This document shows positions 1 to 7,981 of a stretch of 43,285 nt of DNA, piece by piece. Below the pieces are notes generated by a model. That model was not told where the DNA came from. It ran no database searches and was given only the letters and a program-made list of their open reading frames with translations. This DNA is from JAAYDH01 sp035353055. Its GTDB lineage: Bacteria; Bacillota_I; Bacilli_A; RFN20; CAG-826. Made by a program: the position numbers and the translations under genes. The stretch is from NCBI GenBank assembly GCA_035353055.1, contig DAOPYW010000011.1:1-43285 (forward strand). Direction: 5' to 3'. Numbering within the stretch: the stretch's first letter is position 1; each line of letters begins with the position of its first letter.

Positions 1-338
1 GTATACCCACCATTGCGAGAGGCAAACTTTGGTCCGACTGTGGCGAACAAATAATCTAAAGCATCGACTTTTCCTTCGCTGTCAACTTTGACGTTGCGGA
101 CGAAGCGAGCGGCTTGGCGTTTCGCGTTCATGACATCTTCCTTTTTGGTTAATGTGACGAGGCGATCGGCTTCGCTGACGACATCTTTAGCGACGGAAGC
201 GGTCACTTTGACTTGACCGTGAATGATTAAGTCAGTGACGACGTTTCGGAGCATATTTTCATACTTACTTTTGGTATAAGCGGCTTTAAATCTAACACCG
301 GTTTTACCATGGACATTTTTACGACCTTGTGCTGGCAT
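1..338 (-). CDS. rplQ: 50S ribosomal protein L17, 3' end outside window
   Basis: Partial gene; the reading frame starts at an ATG at 336-338 (protein begins MPAQGRKNVHGKTG) and runs off the left edge still open. L17 is a large-subunit protein near the exit tunnel, and its basic N-terminus and the stretch ending KFASRNGGY fit the family. About 112 residues are present; families are usually 115-130 long, so only the C-terminal tail is missing. An AGGAGG ribosome binding site sits just upstream at about 346-352. It follows rpoA, the normal last place in the alpha operon of Firmicutes, and is presumably co-transcribed with it. Confidence 0.96.
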   Translation of the reverse strand, partial: MPAQGRKNVHGKTGVRFKAAYTKSKYENMLRNVVTDLIIHGQVKVTASVAKDVVSEADRLVTLTKKEDVMNAKRQAARFVRNVKVDSEGKVDALDYLFATVGPKFASRNGGY

Positions 339-352
339 TTTCTAAAACCTCC

Positions 353-1318
353 TTATTCAAAGTCTTTGAAAGCTAGACCGATACCGGCTAATTTCTCTTT
401 GATTTCTTTGAGAGATTTCTTGCCGAGGTTCTTGACTTTCATCATATCTTCTTCGCTCTTCTCGGTTAATTCTAAGACGGTAGCGATACCGGCTCTCTTT
501 AAGCAGTTGTAAGAGCGGACGGATAAATCGAGTTCTTCAATAGTGATGTTCTCGTATTTATTCTCTTCGACTTGGACTTCATCCTTTTCGATGTTGATAT
601 CGCGAGTGATCTCCGCGAGGTTCTCAAACTTGTGGAGATGATCAATCAAGATCAAAGCGCTCATAGCGACTGCTTCTTGGGGCAGCACAGAGCCATCAGT
701 CCACACTTCGAGAGTTAACTTATCGAAGCGAGAATCGTGTCCCACACGGGTCTTTTCGACCGTGTAATTAGCCTTGCGAACAGGGGAGTAGTTACTATCG
801 GTGGAAATAGCGCCGAGAGGTAACGATGAGTGAATAGTTTTATTCTGCTCACCGGTGACATATCCGCGGCCGTTGCGAGCGTGTAAGACCATCTTCAAGT
901 GTCCGCTTTCGGTGAGATTAGCAATCACGAGATCGGGATTGATAATTTCCACACCGGTGGGGCAATGAATGTCTTTAGCTTTGACGACGGCTGGCCCTTG
1001 AACATCGAGTTCGAGGCGTTTATTTTCACTATCTTCTTGAGCGATTTTTAAGACGAGGTCTTTGAGATTGAGAATGATGGATGTGACATCCTCTTCCACT
1101 CCTTCGAGAGCGGTGAATTCATGGCGCGCACCTTCGACTTCAACAGCGTAGATGGAAGCGCCTGGTAAACTTGATAGCAAGACTCTGCGGAGAGCATTGC
1201 CAAGAGTTAGACCGAAACCACCTTCGAGGGGTTCGATGATGAAACGACCATAATTTTCCGTGCCATCATAGTCGGCTTGGGTAATACCAAATCTTTCAAA
1301 AGGATTCGCGATTTTCAT
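353..1318 (-). CDS. rpoA: DNA-directed RNA polymerase subunit alpha
   Basis: The alpha subunit dimerises to nucleate RNA polymerase assembly, and its C-terminal domain contacts UP elements and activators. The N-terminal domain shows the family signature around FGLTLGNALRRVLLSS. The helix-hairpin-helix C-terminal domain (about residues 250-320) includes ELDLSVRSYNCLKRAGI and NLGKKSLKEIKEKL. An in-frame ATG at 1324 lies directly against the AGGAGGT ribosome binding site; the ATG at 1318 has 7 nt spacing and gives the usual MKIANPFERFG start, so I chose 1318. The length of about 321 residues is normal. It sits between rpsK and rplQ as in other Firmicutes. Confidence 0.97.
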   Translation of the reverse strand: MKIANPFERFGITQADYDGTENYGRFIIEPLEGGFGLTLGNALRRVLLSSLPGASIYAVEVEGARHEFTALEGVEEDVTSIILNLKDLVLKIAQEDSENKRLELDVQGPAVVKAKDIHCPTGVEIINPDLVIANLTESGHLKMVLHARNGRGYVTGEQNKTIHSSLPLGAISTDSNYSPVRKANYTVEKTRVGHDSRFDKLTLEVWTDGSVLPQEAVAMSALILIDHLHKFENLAEITRDINIEKDEVQVEENKYENITIEELDLSVRSYNCLKRAGIATVLELTEKSEEDMMKVKNLGKKSLKEIKEKLAGIGLAFKDFE

Positions 1319-1333
1319 AGTCATACCTCCTAT

Positions 1334-1723
1334 TTAACCACGTGGGCGTTTGGGTGGGCGGCAGCCATTGTGAGGAATGGGAGTCGTATCAACGATACTT
1401 AAAACGACCAATCCTGAGACAGCGAGGGAACGGATCGCTCCTTCGCGGCCTGGGCCGGGACCTTTCACGTCGACATCAACTTGTCTGATACCTTGATCAT
1501 AGGCAGCTTTGCCAGCGGCTTCGGCAGCCTGCATAGCGGCGAATGGAGTAGATTTTTTAGCACCTTTGAAACCCATCGCGCCAGAGCTGCTCCAAGCGAT
1601 AGCGTTGCCTTGGTCATCGCAGATCGTGACGATCGTGTTGTTGAAAGTAGAATGAATGTGGGCGACACCTTTAGTAAACGAACGTTTAATTTTCTTTTTA
1701 CGAGTAGTTGTTTTTTTAGCCAT
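1334..1723 (-). CDS. rpsK: 30S ribosomal protein S11
   Basis: S11 lies on the platform of the small subunit and helps form the mRNA exit region. The 129-residue protein contains the family core HIHSTFNNTIVTICD and the conserved Gly/Pro segment VDVKGPGPGREGAIR, and ends in the usual NGCRPPKRPRG tail. The start is an ATG with a ribosome binding site (AAGGAGAA) upstream. It lies between rpsM and rpoA, the standard alpha-operon order. Nothing unusual is seen. Confidence 0.97.
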   Translation of the reverse strand: MAKKTTTRKKKIKRSFTKGVAHIHSTFNNTIVTICDDQGNAIAWSSSGAMGFKGAKKSTPFAAMQAAEAAGKAAYDQGIRQVDVDVKGPGPGREGAIRSLAVSGLVVLSIVDTTPIPHNGCRPPKRPRG

Positions 1724-1744
1724 TGTGTTCTAATTCTCCTTTCT

Positions 1745-2122
1745 TTAGCCCTGTGGGGCGACTTTCTTGTTCGCGATAGTCTTTCTCGGACCCTTGCGAG
1801 TGCGAGCGTTAGTCTTGGTTCTTTGACCGCGAACAGGGAGACCTTTGCGATGGCGAATTCCGCGATAGCAGTTGATTTCCGTTAAACGCTTGATGTTTAA
1901 GGCTACTTCGCGTCGGAGTTCACCTTCGGTTTTGAATTTTGCAATCTCGCTGCGAAGAGCGGCGAGCTGATCATCAGTAAGATCTTTTACTCTCGTTCCA
2001 CCATCAATCTTTGCGCTTTCGCAAATGATTTGAGCGGTGTGTCTGCCAATACCATAAATATAGGTAAGGGAGATGCAGACTGGTTTGTCGTTAGGAATAT
2101 CAACACCAACAATACGTGCCAT
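1745..2122 (-). CDS. rpsM: 30S ribosomal protein S13
   Basis: S13 sits in the head of the small subunit and bridges to the 50S subunit and P-site tRNA. The 125-residue protein starts MARIVGVDIPNDKPV, carries the helix-two-turn-helix core near YIYGIGRHTAQ, and ends with the basic tail including GIRHRKGLPVRGQRTKTNART that contacts tRNA. A strong AGGAGG lies upstream of the ATG. It is downstream of rpmJ and upstream of rpsK in the same transcript. Confidence 0.97.
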   Translation of the reverse strand: MARIVGVDIPNDKPVCISLTYIYGIGRHTAQIICESAKIDGGTRVKDLTDDQLAALRSEIAKFKTEGELRREVALNIKRLTEINCYRGIRHRKGLPVRGQRTKTNARTRKGPRKTIANKKVAPQG

Positions 2123-2139
2123 ATTTCTTTTTCCTCCTA

Positions 2140-2253
2140 TTAACCTTGTCTCTGCTTGTGCTTAGGATTAGAGCAAATGACCATTACTTTGCCTTTTCTT
2201 CTAATCACCTTGCACTTGGGGCAGATGGGTTTCACTGAGGGTCTGACTTTCAT
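2140..2253 (-). CDS. rpmJ: 50S ribosomal protein L36
   Basis: A 37-residue protein beginning MKVRPSVKPICPKCKVIRRK. It carries the L36 zinc ribbon, C11-x2-C14 with C27 and H32 as the remaining ligands. L36 binds 23S rRNA late in large-subunit assembly. An AGGAGG ribosome binding site is present just upstream (about 2261-2267). Its place between infA and rpsM is the standard Firmicutes arrangement. This is the C+ (zinc-binding) form of the protein. Confidence 0.97.
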   Translation of the reverse strand: MKVRPSVKPICPKCKVIRRKGKVMVICSNPKHKQRQG

Positions 2254-2288
2254 AAGTTTTTCCTCCTAAATAATTTTCTTTCTTCGGC

Positions 2289-2507
2289 TTATTTAAACCG
2301 GAATGTTATGCGGCCCCGTGTTAAATCGTAAGGCGAGATTTCTACCGTAACTCTATCGCCTGGAAGAATGCGTATGTAATTCATGCGGATTTTGCCAGAA
2401 ACGGTGGCCAGAATTACGACGCCGTTCTCGAGCTTCACCCTGAACATTGCGTTAGGTAAGACTTCGGAAACGACCGCCTGAACTTCGATGACGTCTTTTT
2501 TTGACAT
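2289..2507 (-). CDS. infA: Translation initiation factor IF-1
   Basis: A 72-residue single OB-fold protein, exactly the usual length. IF-1 binds the 30S A site during initiation and helps IF-2 and IF-3. Recognisable segments are VQAVVSEVLPNAMFRVKLENG, read here in two blocks, and the C-terminal PYDLTRGRITFRFK. The start ATG lies 3 bases after the map stop codon, and an AAGGAG is placed inside the end of map. This matches the map-infA-rpmJ order of the spc/alpha junction. Confidence 0.97.
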   Translation of the reverse strand: MSKKDVIEVQAVVSEVLPNAMFRVKLENGVVILATVSGKIRMNYIRILPGDRVTVEISPYDLTRGRITFRFK

Positions 2508-2510
2508 AAG

Positions 2511-3272
2511 TTATTTTTCTCCTTCGTACATGGTGATAATTTCAAATCCTGTCTCCGTCACGATGACGGTATTCTCGTAGTGGGCGGTTAATTTGCCATC
2601 TCTACTCTTTACTGTCCATCCATCCCCGAGGACGCGAACATCTTTTCGACCTTCGAGCACCATCGGTTCAATCGCTAGAGCCATGCCTTTTTCTAATATC
2701 GGCCCAGTTCCAGCTTTTCCATAGTTCGGAATGACAGGATCTTCGTGCATGTGTGCACCGATGCCGTGTCCGGTATAGTCGCGCACGACATTGTAACCAT
2801 GACTTTCGTTAAATTTCTGAATCGCTTCGCTGATGTCCCCTAGATGCACTCCCGGAGCAATTAACTTAACTGCTTCGAAGAATGACTGCTTGGTGACCTC
2901 GACGAGCCGAGCAGCTCTCTCGGTGATGGTGCCGACCGCGAAGGTACGGCACGCATCAGCGGAATAGCCTTGATAAGTTGCCACAATATCGACGGAGACA
3001 ATATCGCCTTCACGCAGGATTATCTTATTAGAAGGTATCCCGTGAATGAGCGTTTCATTGATCGAGACGCAGGCCGATCCGGGAAAGCCGTTATAGCCTT
3101 TTTCGGTCGGGATGCAATCGTTATCGCGGATGACTTTCTCGACGATGGTGTCGATGTCCAAAGTGGACATACCGGCGCGGATTTCCCTCTCTAATGTCTT
3201 AAAGACGAGACCCACGGTTTCCCCAGCGCGTTTCATCAGCGCGATTTCTCTTGGAGATTTGACAATAATCAT
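2511..3272 (-). CDS. map: Methionine aminopeptidase type I
   Basis: Removes the N-terminal methionine from nascent proteins once deformylated. The 253-residue protein has the pita-bread fold landmarks: H77 in the IHGIPS segment and the five metal ligands D95, D106, H169, E202 and E233. It lacks the N-terminal zinc-finger or SH3 extension, as expected for type Ia. Its ATG sits 1 base after the adk stop codon with no good ribosome binding site, so translation is probably coupled to adk. The secY-adk-map-infA order is standard in Firmicutes. Confidence 0.96.
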   Translation of the reverse strand: MIIVKSPREIALMKRAGETVGLVFKTLEREIRAGMSTLDIDTIVEKVIRDNDCIPTEKGYNGFPGSACVSINETLIHGIPSNKIILREGDIVSVDIVATYQGYSADACRTFAVGTITERAARLVEVTKQSFFEAVKLIAPGVHLGDISEAIQKFNESHGYNVVRDYTGHGIGAHMHEDPVIPNYGKAGTGPILEKGMALAIEPMVLEGRKDVRVLGDGWTVKSRDGKLTAHYENTVIVTETGFEIITMYEGEK

Positions 3273-3273
3273 C

Positions 3274-3927
3274 TTATTTACTCTTGAGAAATAAACTTAC
3301 TTCATCGAATAAGTCTTCACTGCCCACTAAAGAATTGAAATTAGTTAGCAAGCCTTTGGCCTGATAGTAATCCAGCAATGGTTTAGTGTCGTGAAGGTAG
3401 TGACCAAGGCGAACTTTCAACGCTTCTTCGTTGTCGTCTGGTCTCTGGAACAATGGCCCGCCACAGATGTCGCAGACACCATCCACTTTTGGTTTCATAG
3501 TGTCGACGTGATAGGGAGCGCCACAGTTCTTGCAAACTCTTCGACCGCTGATGCGGCGAATGAGTTCCTTTTCGTTGCAATCGAGGTTGACAACAACATC
3601 GATTGGACGGTGGATTTCAATAGCTAGCCGATCGAGAGCTTCAGCTTGCACTAAAGTTCTGGGAAAGCCATCGAGAAGAAATCCGCCTGCGCAATCCGCT
3701 TGAGATAATCGGTCTCTGACGATGCCAATCGTGACATCATCGGGGACGAGATCGCCTTTAGCGATGTATGACTGCGCGAGCTTGCCTAATGGGGTTCCGG
3801 TCTTAATCGCTTCCCGGAACATATCCCCCGTCGAAATATGGACGAGAGAATAGGCACTTTTCAGCATTTTAGCAAGGGTTCCCTTGCCCGCCCCTGGTGG
3901 GCCCATTAGAATAATGTTCTTTAACAT
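3274..3927 (-). CDS. adk: Adenylate kinase, zinc-binding long form
   Basis: Catalyses ATP + AMP = 2 ADP. The P-loop GPPGAGKGT is at residues 9-17, the AMP-binding region includes STGDMFR near residue 32, and DGFPRT is near residue 86. The LID domain carries four cysteines, C132-x2-C135 and C152-x2-C155, so this is the structural-zinc form common in Gram-positive bacteria. The 217-residue length fits the long form. The start overlaps the secY stop by one base (TAATG), which indicates translational coupling. Confidence 0.97.
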   Translation of the reverse strand: MLKNIILMGPPGAGKGTLAKMLKSAYSLVHISTGDMFREAIKTGTPLGKLAQSYIAKGDLVPDDVTIGIVRDRLSQADCAGGFLLDGFPRTLVQAEALDRLAIEIHRPIDVVVNLDCNEKELIRRISGRRVCKNCGAPYHVDTMKPKVDGVCDICGGPLFQRPDDNEEALKVRLGHYLHDTKPLLDYYQAKGLLTNFNSLVGSEDLFDEVSLFLKSK

Positions 3928-5285
3928 TAGAATTGTCCTCCACTAGCCACAACCTCATCGAATGATTTACCGGCTAATAAACCATCGATTTGACTGTTGA
4001 GCTCCAGAGCGACACCAACGACGATGATCAAGCCGGTTCCACCAATCGCGAGAGATGGATAATCCTTGAAGATTGTCAAGCTCAAGATTGCTGGTAAGGC
4101 GGCGATCGCCGAGAGCGACATCGCTCCGATAAAAGATACGCGATTGAGAACTTTTCGAACGTAGCGTTCAGTTTCGATACCCGGGCGAATGCCAGGGATG
4201 TAGCTGCCGTTTTTCTGGAAATTCTCTGCCATCTGTTGTGGATTGATTTGCACGTTAGCGTAGAAATAGGTGAATGCAATGGTGAGAGCGACGTAGATTA
4301 GTAACCCCCACGGCATGTAGAAACCTTTTCCCATGCTAGTCAGCGCGGAGCTGTTGAAGATGTTGAGCCAATTAGCATCGCTGTCGCCTCCTAAGAAGGC
4401 ATTGACGACGCTGGGAGCCATCATGATTGAACTCGCGAAGATGACAGGAATGACACCGGCGGGGTTAATCTTGATCGGCAAGAAGCTGGCTCTGGCCATG
4501 GATGGTGTTTGACCACCACCTTTTCCGGCGTGTTGGACCGGTATTTTGCGCTTCGATAACTCGATAAAAGTCACGAAGGCGACGATGAGCAGGAAGCTCA
4601 GTATATAGAGAATGAATTGGAAGGTTCCCGCGATCTGTGCGGAATCGGAGACACCCATCGAATCCATTACCCAAAGGGCGAAAGCATTGCTGACTTGGCT
4701 GGGCAGCGATGAGACGATGCCGGCGAAGATGATCATGGAAATACCATTGCCGATTCCCTTGATGGAAATCTGATCACCAAGCCACATGACGATCATCGCA
4801 CCGGCTAGCATCACGATAATGATGTAGAGGTATTGCAGCCACTCGTAACCAGCGGCGGTTTTAATGAGGGAAACCTCAGTAGAATTTTCGATGGTTTTGA
4901 TAATGCCATAAGCTTGAACCGCGCCTAGCATGAGCGTTAGGTAACGGTTAGCCATCTCCATCTTCTTGCGGCCTTGTTGGCCTTGGCGGCGTAGATCTGA
5001 TAGCGCGGGCAAGACATCAGCCGACAATAGTTGGATGATGATCTGCGCGGTGATATACGGAGAGACGCCGAGAGCGAAGATCGAGAATGTCTGTAAGGTA
5101 CCTCCCCCTAAAAGGTTCATCAGGGAAAGGGCGCTATTCGTGGTGACAGCCTTGGTAATACCGCTGGTGTCAACACCTGGAACAGTTATCTGCGCGCCGA
5201 TACGGAAGACAAAGAGAATCAGAACCGTGAATAAAATCCGGCTCATGATGTCCTTGTTCTTGAGAATTGATCCAATTTTTTTCAT
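3927..5285 (-). CDS. secY: Protein translocase channel subunit SecY
   Basis: Central membrane channel of the Sec translocon, working with SecE and SecA to move proteins across or into the membrane. The 452-residue protein shows about ten hydrophobic spans. Family landmarks include the plug-region sequence ALGVSPYITAQIIIQLL near residues 70-88 and the cytoplasmic loop RRIP-like SKRKIPVQHAGK. The ribosome binding site GAGGTGAT lies in the end of rplO. Its location between rplO and adk is canonical. Confidence 0.97.
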   Translation of the reverse strand: MKKIGSILKNKDIMSRILFTVLILFVFRIGAQITVPGVDTSGITKAVTTNSALSLMNLLGGGTLQTFSIFALGVSPYITAQIIIQLLSADVLPALSDLRRQGQQGRKKMEMANRYLTLMLGAVQAYGIIKTIENSTEVSLIKTAAGYEWLQYLYIIIVMLAGAMIVMWLGDQISIKGIGNGISMIIFAGIVSSLPSQVSNAFALWVMDSMGVSDSAQIAGTFQFILYILSFLLIVAFVTFIELSKRKIPVQHAGKGGGQTPSMARASFLPIKINPAGVIPVIFASSIMMAPSVVNAFLGGDSDANWLNIFNSSALTSMGKGFYMPWGLLIYVALTIAFTYFYANVQINPQQMAENFQKNGSYIPGIRPGIETERYVRKVLNRVSFIGAMSLSAIAALPAILSLTIFKDYPSLAIGGTGLIIVVGVALELNSQIDGLLAGKSFDEVVASGGQF

Positions 5286-5286
5286 T

Positions 5287-5727
5287 TTAGATCACCTCAA
5301 TTTTGCCGCCAGCTTTAGTGATAGCCGCTTCAGCAGTTTTACTGAAGGCTTTAGCTTGGACGGTGAGGCTCTTAGTGAGCTCTCCCCCGCCTAAAACTTT
5401 TAAGCCCAAGTTATTCTTTTTAAGCAGACCATTTTCTTTTAATAATGCTGGAGTGACCACAGTCCCGTTTTCGAATTGCTCTAAAACGGAGACATTGATG
5501 GTGGCATAATTGACATGATTTACATTTTTAAAGCCGCGTTTTGGGAGCGCTCTGAAGAGTGGTAATTGGCCACCTTCGAAACCAAGGCTGACACCGCCAC
5601 CACTTCTGGCGTTTTGACCTTTGTGACCTTTTCCGGCGGTTTTACCATTCCCGGATCCGATCCCACGGCCTTTGCGATATGCTTCCTGGCGAGAGCCTGC
5701 GGTTGGCTTCAGATTATGCAATTTCAT
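5287..5727 (-). CDS. rplO: 50S ribosomal protein L15
   Basis: Large-subunit assembly protein. The 146-residue product begins MKLHNLKPTAGSRQEAYRKG and has the glycine-rich basic N-terminal arm typical of L15, with GSGNGKTAGKGHKGQNARSGGG read in pieces. The C-terminal globular domain ends at KIEVI. AGGAGG is present upstream of the ATG. In most bacteria rpmD (L30) precedes rplO; here the gap back to rpsE is only 41 bases, so rpmD is absent at this place. Confidence 0.97.
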   Translation of the reverse strand: MKLHNLKPTAGSRQEAYRKGRGIGSGNGKTAGKGHKGQNARSGGGVSLGFEGGQLPLFRALPKRGFKNVNHVNYATINVSVLEQFENGTVVTPALLKENGLLKKNNLGLKVLGGGELTKSLTVQAKAFSKTAEAAITKAGGKIEVI

Positions 5728-5768
5728 ATGTACACCTCCTAATTTCTTTTTTGTTGTTCGACAACAAT

Positions 5769-6419
5769 TTATTCTTTGCCACGCAAGACTCTCATCTCTT
5801 TGTAGCTCTTGAGGTTATCAAGTCCTTGGCTAGTAGCGCGGACGATGTTGATCGCAGCGCGGCTGCCGTAAACTTTTGAACAAACGTTTTGGACACCGGC
5901 GAGTTCGAGAATCGCGCGGACAGGTCCTCCAGCGATGATTCCAGTGCCTTCTGGTGCTGGCTTTAGGTAGACATTGCAAGCGCCGAATTTGCCGATGATT
6001 TCATGGGAAAGAGTGAAACCCTTAACAAGATGAATCTTGTGGATATTCTTTTTAGCCGCTTCGGTGGCTTTCTTGATGGCATCAGGGACTTCCGCGGCTT
6101 TACCGACGGCGAAACCATAGCGACCTTTGCGGTCACCGATGGCGACGAGAGCGGTAAATTTCATGCGGCGTCCACCTTTGACGGTCTTGCTGACGCGATT
6201 AATAAAGACGACGCGGTCATCGAATTCTTTTGGTTCGTTATGACGCTCGCGCTTTTGACCAGGGCGAGGACCACGGCGGTCACCGTGTGGGCGGCGATCG
6301 TTAGGGCGGCGAGAATCGCTTGCTACTTCTGCTTTAGCTTCTTGAAGAGCGCTTTCATCGGTGACAGGATTTTCGGATTCATCAGCTTCAACGTCGATGA
6401 TTTTCTTTTCTTCTTCCAC
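5769..6419 (-). CDS. rpsE: 30S ribosomal protein S5 with N-terminal extension
   Basis: S5 lies near the mRNA entry site and affects decoding accuracy. The conserved double-stranded-RNA-binding and C-terminal domains begin around residue 65 (FDDRVVFINRVSKTVKGG) and include APEGTGIIAGGPVRAI. The first ~50 residues are an unusual extension, acidic first (MEEEKKIIDVEADESE) and then Arg/Pro-rich (DRRPHGDRRGPRPGQKR), making the protein 216 rather than about 166 residues. The start is GTG with an AAGGGGG ribosome binding site 9 nt upstream; no better start lies nearer the core. Confidence 0.95.
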   Translation of the reverse strand: MEEEKKIIDVEADESENPVTDESALQEAKAEVASDSRRPNDRRPHGDRRGPRPGQKRERHNEPKEFDDRVVFINRVSKTVKGGRRMKFTALVAIGDRKGRYGFAVGKAAEVPDAIKKATEAAKKNIHKIHLVKGFTLSHEIIGKFGACNVYLKPAPEGTGIIAGGPVRAILELAGVQNVCSKVYGSRAAINIVRATSQGLDNLKSYKEMRVLRGKE

Positions 6420-6433
6420 TTTTGATTTCCCCC

Positions 6434-6790
6434 TTAGAATACTAAGCCAGCTTCGCGAGCGGCTTCTGCTAGCGCCTTGACGCGACCGTGATAGATATAT
6501 CCAGATCGATCAAAGACGATAACTTTAATCTTTAGCGCAACCGCCTTTTCGGCGATATCTTTGCCGACGAGCTTGGCGCCTTCGACATTTCCGCCATTGT
6601 CGATCTTTAGAGCGACAGATGAGGAGCTGACGAGGGTGACGCCTTTGACGTCGTCAATGAGCTGTGCCTCGATGTTCTTATTAGAGCGATAGACGCATAA
6701 TCTTGGTTTGTCCGCAGTGCCAGAAATTTTGGCTCTAACACGGGCGTGACGTCTCAAACGCGAGACATTTTTAGATTCTTTTTTAACCAT
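6434..6790 (-). CDS. rplR: 50S ribosomal protein L18
   Basis: Binds 5S rRNA together with L5 in the central protuberance. The 118-residue protein has the typical basic N-terminus (RLRRHARVRAKISGT), then KPRLCVYRSNKNIEAQLID and the C-terminal FDRSGYIYHGRVKALAEAAREAGL. Length is normal. It lies between rplF and rpsE as expected. Confidence 0.97.
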   Translation of the reverse strand: MVKKESKNVSRLRRHARVRAKISGTADKPRLCVYRSNKNIEAQLIDDVKGVTLVSSSSVALKIDNGGNVEGAKLVGKDIAEKAVALKIKVIVFDRSGYIYHGRVKALAEAAREAGLVF

Positions 6791-6810
6791 AATTGCTTCC
6801 TACCTTTCTA

Positions 6811-7356
6811 TTAAGCTTTTGCAGTGGCTCGTTTGCCTTCTTTGGTCGCAACGAACTCACCTTTGTAACGGATACCTTTGCCGAGATATGGCTCAGGTGG
6901 GCGGACTCCACGGATGAGGGCCGCTGTCTGGCCGACCGCTTGCTTATTGACGCCGCTGACTTCAACGTGAGTGGGGTCAACAATCTTGATGGTCACGCCT
7001 GGTTCTGGCTCGATCACCACTGTGTGGCTGAAACCGGCCCAGAGCTCGACGGCTTTACCCTTTAATTGCGCCTTGAATCCAATGCCGACCATCTCGAGGA
7101 CTTTCGAATAACCTTTGGTCACTCCGAGGACCGCGTTGGCGACGTTAGCGCGGGTGGTTCCGTGATTTTGCTTGGTTTGTTTCTCTTCGTTTAGGCGAAC
7201 GAAGTTCATGATGTTGCCATCTACTTTAACTTCAATGCCAGAGTTGATGATGACGTCTTCTTCGCCTTTTGGGCCTTTGACGTGCATGACACCTGGCTTG
7301 ATGGTATAGGTGACACCGGCAGGGATTTCGATATGTTTATTTCCGATACGAGACAT
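6811..7356 (-). CDS. rplF: 50S ribosomal protein L6
   Basis: L6 lies near the factor-binding site of the large subunit. The product starts MSRIGNKHIEIPAGV and ends with the conserved GVRPPEPYLGKGIRYKGE region. The frame extends 18 bases further upstream, but the ATG at 7356 has an AGGAGG at 7 nt spacing and matches the family start, so I chose it (181 residues, normal). The ribosome binding site overlaps the last codons of rpsH. Confidence 0.97.
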   Translation of the reverse strand: MSRIGNKHIEIPAGVTYTIKPGVMHVKGPKGEEDVIINSGIEVKVDGNIMNFVRLNEEKQTKQNHGTTRANVANAVLGVTKGYSKVLEMVGIGFKAQLKGKAVELWAGFSHTVVIEPEPGVTIKIVDPTHVEVSGVNKQAVGQTAALIRGVRPPEPYLGKGIRYKGEFVATKEGKRATAKA

Positions 7357-7367
7357 ACTTCTTCCTC

Positions 7368-7760
7368 CTACCAAACGTACGCGATTACTTCACCACCGAT
7401 ACCGAGAGTGCGGGCCTTAGCGTCCGTCATCACTCCTTGAGAGGTGGAAATAATAGCGACTCCTAAACCTTTGAGAACGCGAGGGAGCTTTTCCACTCCG
7501 ACGGTGACTCTCAAACCAGGTTTAGAGATTTTTTTGACACCGGAGATGACTCTCGTGCCATCGCCAGCGTACTTTAAGGTAATTGATAATTCCTTTTTCA
7601 CTTCACCTTTGACCTTGTAGTCATTGATGAAACCTTCTTCTTTTAAGATCTTAGCTATTTCCGCTTTCATCTTGCTAGAAGGCATTTTGACAGTTTCGAA
7701 TTGTAATTGATTAGCATTGCGGATTCTTGTGAGCATATCCGCGATTGGATCAGTCATCAT
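7368..7760 (-). CDS. rpsH: 30S ribosomal protein S8
   Basis: Binds 16S rRNA in the central domain; in many bacteria S8 also represses its own operon. The 130-residue product begins MMTDPIADMLTRIRNANQ, and the C-terminal half has STSQGVMTDAKARTLGIGGE. Two consecutive ATG codons are present (7760 and 7757); either could be used with the AGGAGG 13-16 nt upstream. Length and position are normal. Confidence 0.97.
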   Translation of the reverse strand: MMTDPIADMLTRIRNANQLQFETVKMPSSKMKAEIAKILKEEGFINDYKVKGEVKKELSITLKYAGDGTRVISGVKKISKPGLRVTVGVEKLPRVLKGLGVAIISTSQGVMTDAKARTLGIGGEVIAYVW

Positions 7761-7781
7761 AATTAATCGATATCCTCCTTA

Positions 7782-7967
7782 TTACCAAGATGATTTCTTC
7801 ATGCCAGGGATCTCGCCCTTGTAAGCGAGCTCTCTTAAGCAAATGCGGCAGAGATGGAATTTTGAATAGACGGAGTGAGGACGCCCACAGCGCTCGCAAC
7901 GTGTATATTCTCTAACCTTGAACTTTTGCGGTCTAGATTGACGAACTTTTAAACTTGTTTTTGCCAT
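7782..7967 (-). CDS. rpsZ: 30S ribosomal protein S14, zinc-binding type Z
   Basis: A 61-residue S14 with the zinc ligands C24-x2-C27 and C40-x2-C43, the short form found in Firmicutes, Mollicutes and Actinobacteria rather than the longer zinc-free form. It ends GEIPGMKKSSW as usual for type Z. S14 acts in assembly of the 30S head. It lies in its standard position between rplE and rpsH. Confidence 0.97.
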   Translation of the reverse strand: MAKTSLKVRQSRPQKFKVREYTRCERCGRPHSVYSKFHLCRICLRELAYKGEIPGMKKSSW

Positions 7968-7981
7968 GTTAGTACTCCTCT

